Notes: generated by a model from the letters alone, not told the origin. Positions 33,935 through 46,220 are shown, numbered from the stretch's first letter. The stretch: 64,000 nucleotides of DNA from Adiantum capillus-veneris (GCA_014529385.2 CM043962.1:41909598-41973597); one strand, 5' to 3'. Translations and numbers: made by a program.

Positions 33935-33946
33935 ACTCTGATACCA
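33935..33946 (-). promoter_or_regulatory. Copia copy 2 primer-binding site
   Basis: The minus strand reads TGGTATCAGAGT, two bases inside the 5' LTR. It differs by one base from the site of the full-length element. Confidence 0.85.
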
Positions 33947-33948
33947 AT

Positions 33949-34176
33949 TGTTGGAATTAAGGTTGCAGGAAAACACACACAGCTTGGAGAAGATGAAGGA
34001 AGCTTAGGGCACACAATAGAGAGTGTATTACTTAGTGTGCAGTGGAAAGATAGATAACCCTAGAATGATGGGCATATATGCAATGCCCGGGGGAAAAAAC
34101 CTCCTAGTGAGGGAAAAAATGCCTCGACGGTCCTACGTGTGTTCACTCACATCACTAGCACATGTATATGGTAACA
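33949..34176 (-). repeat. Copia copy 2, 5' LTR
   Basis: 228 bp, with about 17 substitutions and one 2-bp indel against the 3' LTR by eye. ATTAA follows at 34177-34181. Confidence 0.9.
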
Positions 34177-34181
34177 ATTAA

Positions 34182-36270
34182 TAATGAATTTGAGTAATTT
34201 TGTTTCTTTTTTAACTTAATAAGGATAAATAGAGCCAAGAAGTTTTGGATTCGAGTTCTGAAAGGAAACACCACCCTCTGGGACAGTTACTTACTACGTA
34301 CACTCCAACTGAGCTGATTGCTACTTGTGGTTGTAGTTCAATTGGTATGACACATGTCAAAATTTGGGCCAACCCAGAATTGCAAAATCAAGGGCAAATA
34401 ACAACCAGGTGTCCAAATGGCGAGTCGTTTGAGCTGCAAGTGGTATGCCATGAGAAATGTGAGCAAGCAAGGTAAGTATTCCATTGCAATCAAGGCAAGC
34501 TTGGCACATATAGTCAAATTGGGCAAGTTAGACCTCATTTACATTCAGTCAATTCAGAGAGAGCTAGAGAGTCTTTTCCAACCTAGAGCACTCCGCAGTT
34601 GTTTTGCTTGCTACAGCCATACCGGACACCCATACTTCATCAGATTGAATATATATGATTCTCTTCAACTCTAGGACACTTGTGAATTTTCAAAAACATC
34701 AAACAAGTGTACAAAAAACCAAATCAATCAGAACAAATTAGGGATTCTATCAGAGGACTTTTGGATTAGCAAACCAAGTCCAAATTCAAGAATAAGTTCA
34801 TAGGGATGTTCCATTCACCTAGAAAAATTTGGCCATGTAAGTAAAATTTCTAGATGGGTTGAAACATGGATCACGATCCATGTCCCCCTACCTCAAATTT
34901 AAAAGATAAGTGGTGCAAAATGCTCCCCTTTAAAGCACCTTTACATTACTACACTCACATTTGAAAAATGTTGTGGACCATGGATTACAATCCATGTCCT
35001 CCAACATGCCAAAAAAGTGAATTTTTTGTCCAATCAATTTGGCCTTGCCTTGAGGAATGTGCCCTAAAAATTTGGAGTGAATTGGACCTTGGAACCACCA
35101 AAAACCAAGCAAATTTGAGAATTCAGTCCCCTAGTGGTCACTTTGACCCATAGTGAGAAAAAGTGACCCAAACCCAAAACAAAGTGGACCATTATCTTAG
35201 GGAACATGTCCAAAAGCTAACCCCCAATTTTTTTCAAAATTGGGTTCCAAACGTGGATCGCGATCCATGCCCCCCTAAAGTAGAATTGCCAAAAAGTGGT
35301 TGCAGACTGTGTGTAGTGGTCATTGATTATGCAATGTGGCAAAATTTTACTGTTCGGTCATGAGAAATGCTTTAGTGGTCAAATTCAGAATTGTCAGAAT
35401 GTTAAACACAAAAATGGTGTTTTAGAGAAAAGTGTTAAAGTCAAGGGAAGTTTGTGAACTTGTTGTAACTCAAGGGATGCAAAAAATGTTTCAAAAGTAA
35501 GCTAGACTTTTCAGAGGACCTTGGAGGTCCAAACAGACTCCAATAGGGATAAAAATCAACAAACAGCTAGGATATGGGTACTTCTTCAACTTTAAATCAT
35601 CAGATGGTCAAAATGTCAAACAGATTGATCACAATAGTGGATCAAAGATGCCAACCAAAACCAAATATGGCAAAGTCTGGACTATAGCTTGGAAAATTGG
35701 GAAAACTTGAGAAACCTTGTCCAAAATTGAAAATTTTCACCAATGTGTTAGGATAGACTATAGGAACATGTACCCCAAGTTTCACCCAAAAAGGATGCCA
35801 AACATGGATCGCGATCCATGTCTGTTTCTTAGTTTTCCAGACCAAAGTCATGCCATCAAGTTCAAAATGTCAAGAATAGCATAACCCTAAAGTTTCAATT
35901 CATTTGACTGTCAAAACCCTAGCCAAAATGCTTAAGTCCTCCAAGTCTGAGAAATTTTTCCAAAAAGTGGCATAAATCTTCAACCAATGATCCAAATTCA
36001 AAAAGATTTGAAACATAGCATCCCTAAAGCTTGCTTAATCAAATGATGTCATCAAATTTCCCAAATGTGTTCCAACATGGATCGTGATCCATGTACCTCA
36101 GGGCCGAATGTGACTGGTAACCACATGACCTAGTGCGTGTAGTTGTCCTAGATGCACGGGGTGAAGTTTGGACTTGTTTTGATCAAATTATCTTTATTAT
36201 TCATTTTATGGTCAAGTTTGCTTCTTTTTTTGACTTTTTTGATAATTTTTTTAATTCAATTTTAGAAGTA
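34182..36270. other. Non-coding region with five dispersed palindromes
   Basis: No coding sequence is recognised. Five 18-20 bp inverted repeats of the form CATGGATCGCGATCCATG occur at 34864-34883, 34979-34996, 35252-35269, 35802-35821 and 36075-36094. The first, fourth and fifth read ACATGG...CCATGT over 20 bases. Central bases vary (CACG, TTACAA, CGCG, CGTG). The flanks are largely unrelated except for a frequent upstream CCAA or GAAA, so this is not simply a tandem array with long units. Confidence 0.8.
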
Positions 36271-36276
36271 ATCGAA

Positions 36277-36566
36277 ATGCCTTGCTGAAGAACCAGGAAG
36301 GAGTGGAAAGTTGCTCCCTATGAGGTGTGGAAATCTACTCCAATACAAAGGCTCACATCTTAGAAGTGATTACTTGATGCCAGAATACGTGGCAGAAGAA
36401 CCAAGAAGGAGTGGGAAGCTGCTCCCTATGAGGTGTGGAAATATTCAAAAGTGATTATTTCATGCAAGAATGCCTCATAGAAGAACCAGGAAGGAGTGGG
36501 AAGTTGCTCCCTATGAGGTGTGGAAATCTTCTCCAATAAAAAGGCTCACATCTTAGAAGAAGAGCT
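36277..36566. repeat. Three tandem units of about 84-108 bp
   Basis: Units start near 36277, 36385 and 36469. Each contains GAAGAACCA-GAAGGAGTGG and GCTCCCTATGAGGTGTGGAAAT. The middle unit lacks the CTCCAATA-AAAGGCTCACATC part found in the other two. In the plus frame this would be a repeated peptide, but it is not clearly translated. Confidence 0.85.
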
Positions 36567-39500
36567 TGCCAAAATATAAGTCAATGTCTTTATTCAGTGA
36601 TGACACTAAAGTCAAGATCACAATATTTCTAAGAGAATTTTGGACCTTATGTATCAGCAAAAGGAAGTCATTGAGGGATCAAGGTGCCTACAGATGGACA
36701 CATTTTTTAGGATCCTCCATGGGGAATAGATTTCCAAAGAGCTCGTGAGCTAATGAGTTCCATCTAGTACAACGATGAGGCCACATAGACAAATAAATAT
36801 GGAGAGACGGTTAAGGTTAGAGTCACAACTGACCTAATCAACCAGTCCCTCTACCGTCCTCTAGGCAACCACAACTTGTTGTTGAAGACAAAGGCAATAG
36901 ATAACGACAAGGCTTTCATCAAGAAACAAGGACACAAGTTCACCTACAAGGACCTTGTTTACTCAAAGACAAAGCTAAGCATGCGGTCTAGCCAGTAGGA
37001 AGTTTCTCATCTACACCTGGCAAGAGAAGAACAAGAGGCTAGAGCTCAAAGACCAAGGTAGCCGATAGTGAAGCAACGGAATCAAAGTTTCAGCTAACGG
37101 TGTGACGACCCGATGAAATAAAGTCAAAATACAAAGATACACCATTCGAGTTCCAATCTACTACAGAGGATGAGGAGGAAGATATTACCATTCCTCTCAT
37201 GCGAGTCAAGCGCATGCCTACAAAACAAGTTCCCATTACAAAGATGCAAAGATCCATGGAGGAGGCTCAAAGGTTGAGGGAAGAACAACAAAAGAAGATA
37301 GCTGAGGAAAAAAAGAAAGTACATGGCAAGGGTTTAGAAGCAGATGATGAGGACGAGAAAGATTTGGACAAACCACTCCAAAAAAAAAAAGTTGAACGAC
37401 TTGAAAAGATCAAGCAATACAAGAGAAGGAAAATGGCCAAAGAGACGAAGCTAGCCGGGTCTATGCGCCAGACAATCCACATAGTTCTCAAGAGAAAGGT
37501 GGAGCAAAGGGAAGAAGAGTCTCAAAAGCAAAACATAGATGATCTAGATTTACCACCCACAAAGATCTCTTCAAAGAGGCTTGATACAACAAAAGAGCAG
37601 CACCAGGGGGATGAGACGGTGGAGAATGTTCCGGATACATTGAATAGCGATTCTCTCCCAAGACAACCACACTACCACCTGTTGTAGAGAGCAAAGATGA
37701 TTCTAAAAAGTAGGACAAAAATAAAATCCAAGCCTCTCTCGAGCAAAAAAATCTTGTGGAAGATGATGAAAATCAAGCGGAGAAGGTACCTGACAAGATT
37801 GATGACCGGCTACCTAAAGACAAAGAGAAAAAAGGAGTTTCAAAAGAAAGAGTGTGATCAAGAGAAGATTCCTCCAAAACAAAAGGATTCTGACAAGCAA
37901 CAGATGATCAAGAGAACAAGGAATCTGAAAATATAGATCAGACTTAACCAAAAGAAAGGGAGCAAGATTAAGAAAAAGAGTAGCAAGAAAAGAAAGAGTC
38001 GAAGGCTGGTACCTTCCAACAACAAATCACATCAAAACAAGGTCCAGTATCACCACACTCCAGAGTTGTGATAGAAGATGGTGATAGGCTTGTCTGAGAA
38101 TTCAATCTAGATGAGCATCTAGAACACATCCAGTTGCACTTCCAATGTCAAGGAGCCATATCCAACCTACAAGATTTGGATGTGAGAAATGCCAAAGCAG
38201 AAGCCCGAGATATGAAAGATGCAAACCAATAGCTCCAGCAATAGATTGAAGATCTACAAGAGAGCCAGATTAAGCTAAAAGAATACCTAAAGGAGGAAAG
38301 AAAGGAGAGAGCAAGCATTTATCAAACCCTGCAAGAGCACATGGTTACAAAAAATCAGATGCAGGTAGAACAATAGAGACTAGAAGAGGAGCAACAGAAG
38401 GAGCAACAGAAGAACATGAAGCTTGTTGAGTCCTATGGTGTTGTCAAGGACACTCTATCAAAGCTATTACCAATTTAAGATACCACGGCTCCAGCTTCCA
38501 CATCACAAGCTCCAGGTGCAGTGCTTAAGGAACTAAATGCAGTCAAAGCGGAGCTAGCCGAAGCCAAATTTGACAGACAGATCATGACGGCTGGGCACAT
38601 GATTATCCAAGCACAAAAGGATCATTAGATCCTATAGTTAAAAGATCAGCAAGCAAAATCACAAGTTGAAAAGAATGCTTTGGAGCTACAACAGAAGGAT
38701 CTAGCACTCCGTGTCCTCTAAGACAAAGCAATTGTTACTATCCACCAACAAACACCATGAAAGAAACAATGCCCACAATGGCATACCTATCCCCAATAGA
38801 TCTTCCAAGCACGTCTATTGAGGGAGGACTACATGATTTTGAAGCTACAGAGGAGACACTTGATGCAAGAGAGGAGATCAAAATATGGATAGCAAAAGTA
38901 CATGATCCCTTTCATAAAGAATACATGCAATACAAGCTCAAGGTTTTGGAATTAGTGGCCTTATTAATGATAAAGATTGAAGAAGTTTTTCAAAACTTCG
39001 GTCATGAAATGATTCATTTATCTCTCATGAAGCAAGAGGCCATCCTGTGGAAAAGAAAGCTATTGCCAGATCTTAAGCCAAACAAGAGAGTGAACTACAA
39101 ATATGTGTTTGTGACAACTGAGAAGGTGCTCATTATTCTTGAGAATCAACCACTTTGGCACAAGAAGTGGTTCAAAAAGAGACCACATGATGAAACCCTC
39201 TACCACAATGCACCACAACATCTGTGGATTGACCCAACCTATTGTCCAATTCCAAGAAGGGGGTCTTGGGATAGCTACTATAGATGGCAAAGTAGAAGGC
39301 ATTTGATGCCCAACTACCTAATTTTATCAAAGCCCAGCAACAACTTCCTGCCTACAAAGTCTTATATGGTACACACATTATAGGCAGTGATCACATAGAT
39401 GCACGATGTCCTGGATCTCACATGTCAAATACTGGTGAATATTGCAAAGATGATTATCGCTTGCATCACCACATTCGAGGACATTAAGGCATCAGAACAT

Positions 39501-39900
39501 CCATGGTAGATATTCCTTGAAGGCACAAAGGGAATCTACTAGAATGTGGAAACAAAAATTCCCAACTGCAATATCATCATCGGGTTGTATGCGAGAGTCA
39601 TTTTTCTTCCCTTGCATTATTTGTAGACATGTGAAGAGGTGTTCATGACATGCTTTTTTGAGATGGACTCCACCCTCTGATGAAGGACTTTGTAGGTAAC
39701 CACATTGCTTATCAGAGCACAATAATGAACAACCCATTCAAGGATTTGGTAGTCCAAGCAAAGATAGAGGCTCGAGAAGAAAAGTTCAAACACCTCACAA
39801 TGACCCTAGAAAAGAGAACCTTTGACTACTGAAGACTCAAGCAGCTCAACCTGAAGACCAGATAATGCCCAAGCACAAGACAAAGCTTGCACAAGGGCGT
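36566..39900 (+). pseudogene. Long decayed coiled-coil reading frame upstream of an LTR
   Basis: Plus-strand open segments (36566-36748, 37199-37687, 38757-39383) are joined by stretches that stay coding-like with only scattered stops. They suggest one decayed protein of perhaps 1000 residues. The middle is very rich in Lys, Glu and Gln with heptad-like helices (AQRLREEQQKKIAEEKKK; LEEEQQKEQQKNMKLVES). The last third (208 codons) is less charged, with Trp and aromatic residues. I recognise no RT, integrase, protease or transposase motif. It ends 20-30 bp before a polypurine tract and LTR start, which suggests an extra frame at the 3' end of an LTR element, or a gag-like protein of a non-autonomous one. 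Confidence 0.4.
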
Positions 39901-39910
39901 GCAACATCTA

Positions 39911-39922
39911 GGAAGGGGGGAA
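39911..39922 (+). promoter_or_regulatory. Polypurine tract
   Basis: GGAAGGGGGGAA directly before TGTTGG. This is the usual site where plus-strand DNA synthesis starts in LTR elements. Confidence 0.6.
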
Positions 39923-40900
39923 TGTTGGCGGATGGACCAGAGAGGCACCCTCCTAGCCGACCGCCTCTTCATGAAGCCGTGAAATTTGTAATCCCATTAT
40001 TATTATTTTGAGTAAATATAAGAGACTTTGATTTTTTAGCCAAATGATCTCTGAGCCAACCTGTGTAACATGTGAGTTGTAAAGACTAATTTTGAGTATG
40101 AGCCTTGTAAGCTGGCCAGTGGCCAAGAGAAGCCCTAGGTATAAAGATTAATTTTGTAATTTTGAAAGGACATCTTGATCTATCATCAAAGTTTTTGGAG
40201 TTTGAAGCGTACGACTGAGAGCAGCTACTCTCTTGCACATTGTAATCCATTTTTCTTGAGCTCTAGTAATCCAAATTCATTTTTGACAATTGCATTATGT
40301 TCCTTGTCTACTGCTCTTTAATTTAAGTGTAATCGTTGTTAAATTTGTTGTGGTTATTGATGACCTATTTGCGAGCTAAGTCTGCTATTTTGAGTGATGT
40401 AACGGTTGTTTTTTTATGTTTCGACCATAAGAGAGTATTCCTAGACCATAAGGTAACCTTTTTGGATTGTTCAGTTGCAGTTTTCAGAACCTTGATCATG
40501 ATGGATCGTGATTTTGGTACCTTGACAAATTGCAACGACACTTGGTAGGATAGTGTCCTAGGTGTCTTAGACCTCCCCCTAAAGTTTCCTCCAATTTGGA
40601 CTTTGTTTGAGTGCCAAAATGGCATGACGATCGAGAGCGGTGACATGACATAGGCAGATTGTTTGAGTAGAGAGTGATAGTTTGCTAGTGCTAGAGATGG
40701 TTTCATTCCGTAGGTTCACTTCTTGAGGTTGACACCCTCAGAGAGCTAAGTAGAATTCTTGAGGTTGACACCCTTAAAGAGCTAAGTAGAATTATTCGTT
40801 ATTCAAAAGACGAATAATACACTAAAATTGGGCATATTATTTGTTGACCCAAATTATATGTCCGTTTTATACGGTGCCACATCAGCAAAATTGGCCTCCT
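39923..40900 (+). repeat. Probable 3' LTR (right end uncertain)
   Basis: It starts TGTTGGCGGATGGACC after the polypurine tract. It includes GGTATAAAG (a TATA-like box) near 40138, followed by transcribed-looking AT-rich sequence. No second copy is in the window, so the length is a guess. A 37-bp tandem duplication (TTGAGGTTGACACCC...CTAAGTAGAATT) lies at about 40722-40795. Confidence 0.4.
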
Positions 40901-42220
40901 GTATAACTTCTTAGCTTTTTAATTGAAGAAAACTTTGATTAAAAGGTTCTTTGATCAAGAAAACTTTGTTCAAAGATATGTTCAATCTAAGACATGTTTG
41001 ATCGAAAAAAATTCTATATAAAGTAGCAACGCTCCCTCTTAAGCTCATTTGACATCATAAAAGGTAATCCATGTGAGAAACAAAATAGAAATAAACATTA
41101 TCTTTTGACTTTGAAATCTATTAAAATCCATAAAATAGTGTGAATAATTTGTTTTAAAATAATTTAAATTGTTGATCAAAATTTGAGTGAATTTTTCTTT
41201 TAGGGTCAAATAGTATAAGGTTTGTATGTTATGTAGAGCTCAGGCACTCACTCATTGCAAGGTGTTTATTTTATAGGAGTCACTTGCTATGTGCTCAATT
41301 TATTGACGTGGAAGTGAATTAGTGATATAACTTAGACGTTGCCATTGTGTGTAGAGTGTACTCTCACATGAGTAATCAGTTTGCAAAATATAATAAAATA
41401 GATGTCATTTTATTTAGTTCAGTGTTTGATTTTCATGTGCAAAAATTTTCTCACCTCAAAGTGAACATAGATAGATTTTTTTTCCTGTGTAGAACCATCA
41501 CACTATGCTCTACTGCAAATCGAATTTAAGAATATCATTTCACAATTTATTGATAACGTAATTATCTTTATTTGGATTGCTAGATCTATCCTAATGTGTG
41601 ATCGTACACGTGCAACAATTGCAGATAGATAAGCACTCAAAGATCTATCATGGAGTGTGATAACTTCATGTTCATACTTCAGATAGATATAGAAATTGTT
41701 AAGGTGTGCAATTGATTATCATGTTACAATGAGAATCAATTCCAAGACTTGATTAATTTTATTGATTATCATAATGTGCAAAAGTCGTAAGCTTTTGCTT
41801 TAGATAAATTGATATAGTGTAATGTAGAATGATGTGATTGATATGTATATTTTTCTAGAAGTGATTAAGATTATCAATTATCGTAATGTGTGAAAGCCAA
41901 AAGCTTGCACTTAAGATAAATCGATGTAGTGCAATGTGAACATTGTGATTGAAATGTTTTGTCTTAAGTGATTATGTCATTTTGTGTTTGGAGTGATAAT
42001 TTGATTGACATGAGTTTATACATGGAGAATGATAGACCATCATTGCTTATTGTAAATTGATAATGTAGCGTAAGTCTAATTGATAATGGAGATTTTGATC
42101 ACTAGATTGATAGATAGAGCATTGCTTGTGTAGTTTGTTTCTTAAATTGTTTTTGACCTCAAAATTGATAGTTGAATTTGTTGTTGCCAATATATTAAAT
42201 TCAATTGCCAATAAATTATT
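40900..42220. other. AT-rich, non-coding; diverged repeat near 41764-41960
   Basis: ATTATCATAATGTGCAAAAG at about 41764 recurs as ATTATCGTAATGTGTGAAAG at about 41876, with similar following sequence, so about two diverged units of about 113 bp. No open frame of note. Confidence 0.5.
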
Positions 42221-44280
42221 CTTATGCAGCATGGTGAAAGGGCACGAGTGGAGTTATGTGCATGAGCTGCATGCGAGAGGAATGCATCCAATTGAAATGC
42301 AAGTCTTGTGTCCACGAGTTCAGTGGAATGCAACTAGAACCAAAGAGCATCTGTTTAAAGCCCCTGACAATGTGTCGAAGTGTACAGCCTAGCCAAAAGA
42401 TATTCATGCTAGATTTTCCAGGTACTCCCGTACAACAGAGAAGATTATTGCAATTAAAAAGAAAGGTGGTGCTCCTAAAAAAGTTCCTACAGATGTTGAA
42501 ATTTTTGTTGCCAATGAGAAGATAGAGCATGTGTATACACAAGGAAATGATCATACTCCTCATTCAACTCCTCTTGATGGGCATACTTCAATGTCAATAC
42601 AGGTCCTAGCACAACTAAAGCCAGTAAAACATCGTCTAATGGTAGAAGCTCTACGAGGCATTAGATAAGTAGTGGTTGGTTGAGGTGCACTTGAAATGGA
42701 TGCAAGCTTTTGTGGCATGTGGTATACCAATTAATTCTATGCACAACTCCATATTTCAAGATGCTTTGATGAGAATAGCCAGAAAAGTGTTTGTACTTCC
42801 TGGTCACAACAAGATGCACACAGAGTACTTAGATAAAGTGAAAGACAATACTGAAGCCATCCTCAAGTGCGCAGCGATAGAATTTGATTCTACATATGGT
42901 TGCACTATAGTGCTAGATGGATAGACTAACTGTCAAAAGAAGTCGCTAATCAATGTGACGCTTATCAACCCTAGAGGGTTCATGTTTGTAGAATCTATTG
43001 ACACCTCATTGAAAGAGAACTCTGACAACTATCTAGCAAGGGTATATGAGCACACAATAGCAAGGGAAGGTAGGCCAAAGAATGTGACTACAATCATCAC
43101 AGATAATGCATCCAACTACAAAGCTGCAGGAAGGGTTATCCAAGTTAAGTACCCAGAGATTACCTAGGTGCCATGTGCAGGTCATACTTTTAATTTGCTT
43201 TTGAAGGGCATTGGTAAAATGACTTGCATAAAACAAACTCTAATGGATGCAAATCATATGGTGAAATTTATTAGAGAGCATCAATTTTTGTATACTCTTT
43301 TTTGAACAAAGTCACCCCATAAAACTCTACATATATTTTGTGTTACAAGGTTTGCTACTACATGTTATGTTCTTGCCACCTTGCAAGAACTGAAGCTTGC
43401 CTTGATTGACACTATAGCTGATAAACGATGGGACACATGGCTCAATAAGTATCCTAGCTATCAGGATGCATCTACAAGATGTGCACATCTTGTGAACTCA
43501 CCAGTTTTCTGGCGTAATGTAGACAGGATTTTCACTCTTAAAAAACCATTTTTAGATATTTTGCTTGACAAAGACTCTTTCATCTTTGGTCAAATTTATT
43601 GGCATATGTCAAAGGTCTTACACAAAGTAAGAGTGCATGTTGGCTTTGGTGCAAAGGACAAAGATGTCATAATCACAACTACCAAGAAGTGACGGGTGTA
43701 GTTGCATATGCCATTGCATGGTGCGGCATTTATATTGGATCCTAAATTCCAGATGCATCAATAGTCGGCCAAAAAAGAAGTCATGATCAACTTCAAAACA
43801 GTGTGCTCTCAACTCTTGGGAAAGGAGGATAGAAAAGTTTCTTTTCATAACGAGCTGATTATGCTAATAGAATGGGTATGTTTTAGGATCCATGGTATAT
43901 AGATGCCATTGCCAAAACAAACCTGCCTCTATGGTGGAAGGAGTATGGTAGGGATAAGGTGGAGCTGCAACACATTGCAGTAAGGGTTTGATCATTTGCA
44001 GCATCAAGTGGAAGCCGTGAGAGAAATTGGTCAGCATTTGACTTCAAAATACAAAAAATGGATTCACCCTAAATGGCTTGCTAATTTGGTGTATGTTTTT
44101 TGCAACATGAGACTTATCCATAAGCCAATGAACTTTGCAATAAGAGCAACACAAAAGCACTATGGTGTCCTCTAAACCCATGAAGCTATTGCTACAGAAG
44201 TTGAGATGACGATGATATGGAATGGGAGATATCTTCAGAATGCTTTGATATGGATGACACATTGCTGATATTTCTAGGTT
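42220..44280 (+). pseudogene. hAT-superfamily transposase (BED, DUF659, hAT dimerisation), dead
   Basis: The plus-strand order fits a plant hAT transposase. A BED-type zinc finger relic comes first (LKCKSCVHEFSG then KEHLFKAPDNVSKC, in two frames, 42228-42400). A DUF659-like block follows (GIPINSMHNSIFQDALMRIA; IVLDG then NCQKKSLINVTLINPRGFMFVESID; TTIITDNASNYKAAGRVI; VPCAGHTFNLLLKGIGKM). Next is FILDPKFQMHQ near 43730, and finally the C-terminal dimerisation region (SSGSREKNWSAFDFKIQKKWIH and LVYVFCNMRLI, about 44000-44130). Stops at about 42923 and 43166 and several frameshifts disable it. Terminal inverted repeats were not found. It would have moved the element by cut-and-paste. Confidence 0.88.
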
Positions 44281-44833
44281 CTCCTTGCTCTTGAACTCAG
44301 TATAGAACTATTACACAAGTTGTATGCGAGTAGTTATGCCTGGCAAAGTGGTAATTTCAAGATTTTTAGCCCCAAAAAGTCCTTGTGGTCTGCCTAATAG
44401 GCTAATTGAACATGTTTAATAATAAACCTGATGTCATCAAACATATGTCAAACAAAGTGGGTGTGGGGTGCAAATACGAGCTGGAACTGCTCAAATGTAG
44501 ACTTTGTTAAAGTCTTTGTAAACTAGTAATAATGCTTTGGAGCTGAAGGGTTTAGGCAATGATGAAGCTTGGCCTCTGACATGTGATGAAAGTGGCGTAC
44601 TACAACCTTGAAGATGGACTTTTGTTGATGTTTTTCTAGCTTGGTGTTTTCCATATCTGTAAGATATAATTTTAAAGCATAAACATTATGATATAAATGC
44701 AAACTATTGAAATCATGTCATGATTGTGAACCATACACAATGACATAATTTGTAGCCAAAAATACTATGTTGTGATTGTGAATCACAAACTAGAAAATAA
44801 ATGATTGAAAGTTTAAGGAAAATAAAGCACACA

Positions 44834-44888
<55 letters not shown>

Positions 44889-45289
44889 GAACATGCCAAG
44901 AATGTGAGGTATGATCATCACAAGAACTTGACCTTGTTATGTGCGCATGGAGGAATGTAGAGCGTTAGAGAATACACATATTCAATCGAAGGAGTGTATA
45001 TGTGAACAACCCAGCTTGTGTGAGGTATGCTCAACACAAGTCCTTGATGTTGTTGTAATGTTGATTGATAGGTTAATCAATCTAATCCCTAATGAAGTGT
45101 GTGGAACTCACAATACAACCATCAGAGGACAGGTTAACAATCTTAGATTCATGCCAAACATCGTACGTATCGACATCCAAGACAATATCAAGTCATCTAG
45201 TGATGAACAATGGTGTATCTATGGATTAGAAAGGGCATATCTATGCATCTCTCCACTCTTAGGTTGATGAGTGTGACCCTCATATTTCT
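44281..45289. other. No recognised gene; (AG)n at 44837-44886
   Basis: A pure AG tract of 25 units. A 108-codon plus-strand frame follows (44941-45267) with no known motif and several Cys residues near its start. It may be chance. Confidence 0.45.
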
Positions 45290-45417
45290 ATGTAGTAATA
45301 ACAATAACGTGACCTAATAACATGATCTCCATGACATGGCTGCTCTAGCAAAAAGGAATTCATAGCCATGCATGGATTTTTTACTATCCACAAGACCCGC
45401 ATAATCTACATCCGTGT
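45290..45417 (-). pseudogene. Copia RNase H scrap of another family
   Basis: The minus strand reads VDYAGLVDSKKSMHGYEFLFARAAMSWRS, the RNase H D-Y-A-G and S-x-x-G-Y motifs of Tnt1-type copia. It resembles 21300-21420 more than the adjacent copia copy 3, whose LTR abuts it. Confidence 0.6.
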
Positions 45418-45646
45418 TGTTGGAAATAAGGTTGCATGGAAACACACACATCTTGGAGAAGACAAAGGAAGCTCAAGGCACACAACAGAGAGTAGTATAC
45501 TTAGGGTGAAATGGAAATATTAGATAGCCCTAAAGTGATGGGCATATATACAATGCACGAGGGAAAAAACCTCCTAGTGAGGGAAAAAATGCCTCGACGG
45601 TCCTAAGTGTGTTTACACTCATCACTACCACATGTATATAGTAAGA
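45418..45646 (-). repeat. Copia copy 3, 3' LTR
   Basis: About 229 bp, TGTTGGAAATAAGG...ATATAGTAAGA. The terminal CA is mutated, and it is more diverged from the other four LTRs of this family than they are from each other. Confidence 0.85.
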
Positions 45647-45723
45647 AATACCTCCTGGGAGTGATTCAATGAACAAGAGCTGGTACATAAAGTATAGGGA
45701 AGCTCCATTCCCTGAGGGCATGA

Positions 45724-46220
45724 TCAATCCACAAAGGGGAGTAAGCTCAAAGCTTTGTAGAAAGCTTTGAACTTCTCATGAGACAATGCCTTTGTGAAAA
45801 GATCTGAGAGGTTGTCCTGTGTTGGCACAAAAGCCAAGTTGATCTCTCCTACAGAGAGTCTCTCCCTAACATAGTGGTAATGCATCTCAATGTGCTTTGT
45901 GAAAGCCTGAAGAACTGGGTTCCTTGCAATTGTCAATGCGCTCTAACTATTAGTGTAGATTATGTTGGTAGTGTCTTGTCCAACACCCAAATCATTCATA
46001 AGGCGTCTGAGCCATAAACACTCAATTGTAGTTGTGAAGACTATCATGTACTCAGCCTCACAACTGGAAGTGGCCACAGTAGGTTGCTTCTTGCTGAATC
46101 ATGATATGCATGAACTGCCGAGCATGAAAGAAAAACCACTTGTGGACACCCGTGTGTCAAAACAACTAACCCAATATGAGTCCAAAAAATCATGTAAATC
46201 TGGCATCAATGATCCCCCCT
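45724..46220 (-). pseudogene. Copia copy 3, RNase H end
   Basis: The minus strand gives VGQDTTNIIYTNS, ARNPVLQAFTKHIEMHYHYVRERLSVGEINLAFVPTQDNLSDLFTKAL and LLPFVD (45936-45724). TDSQSA is TNS-stop, so the last catalytic Asp is lost. Confidence 0.85.

Larger units (their letters stand above)
32203..34176 (-). mobile_element. Internally deleted copia element (copy 2), 1974 bp
   Basis: LTRs 32203-32428 and 33949-34176 flank a minus-strand interior with identical ATTAA target duplications (32198-32202 and 34177-34181). It belongs to the same family as the full-length copy at 50802-55947. Only gag (about 33611-33050), a short RT C-terminal piece and the RNase H end remain. Two internal deletions are visible. 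About 18 differences separate its LTRs, against 7 for the full-length copy, so it is older. Confidence 0.93.

Noticed and set aside
32203-34176. Considered as a stand-alone small gene region with two frames
   Set aside because: LTRs, PBS, PPT and ATTAA duplications show it is a deleted copia element.
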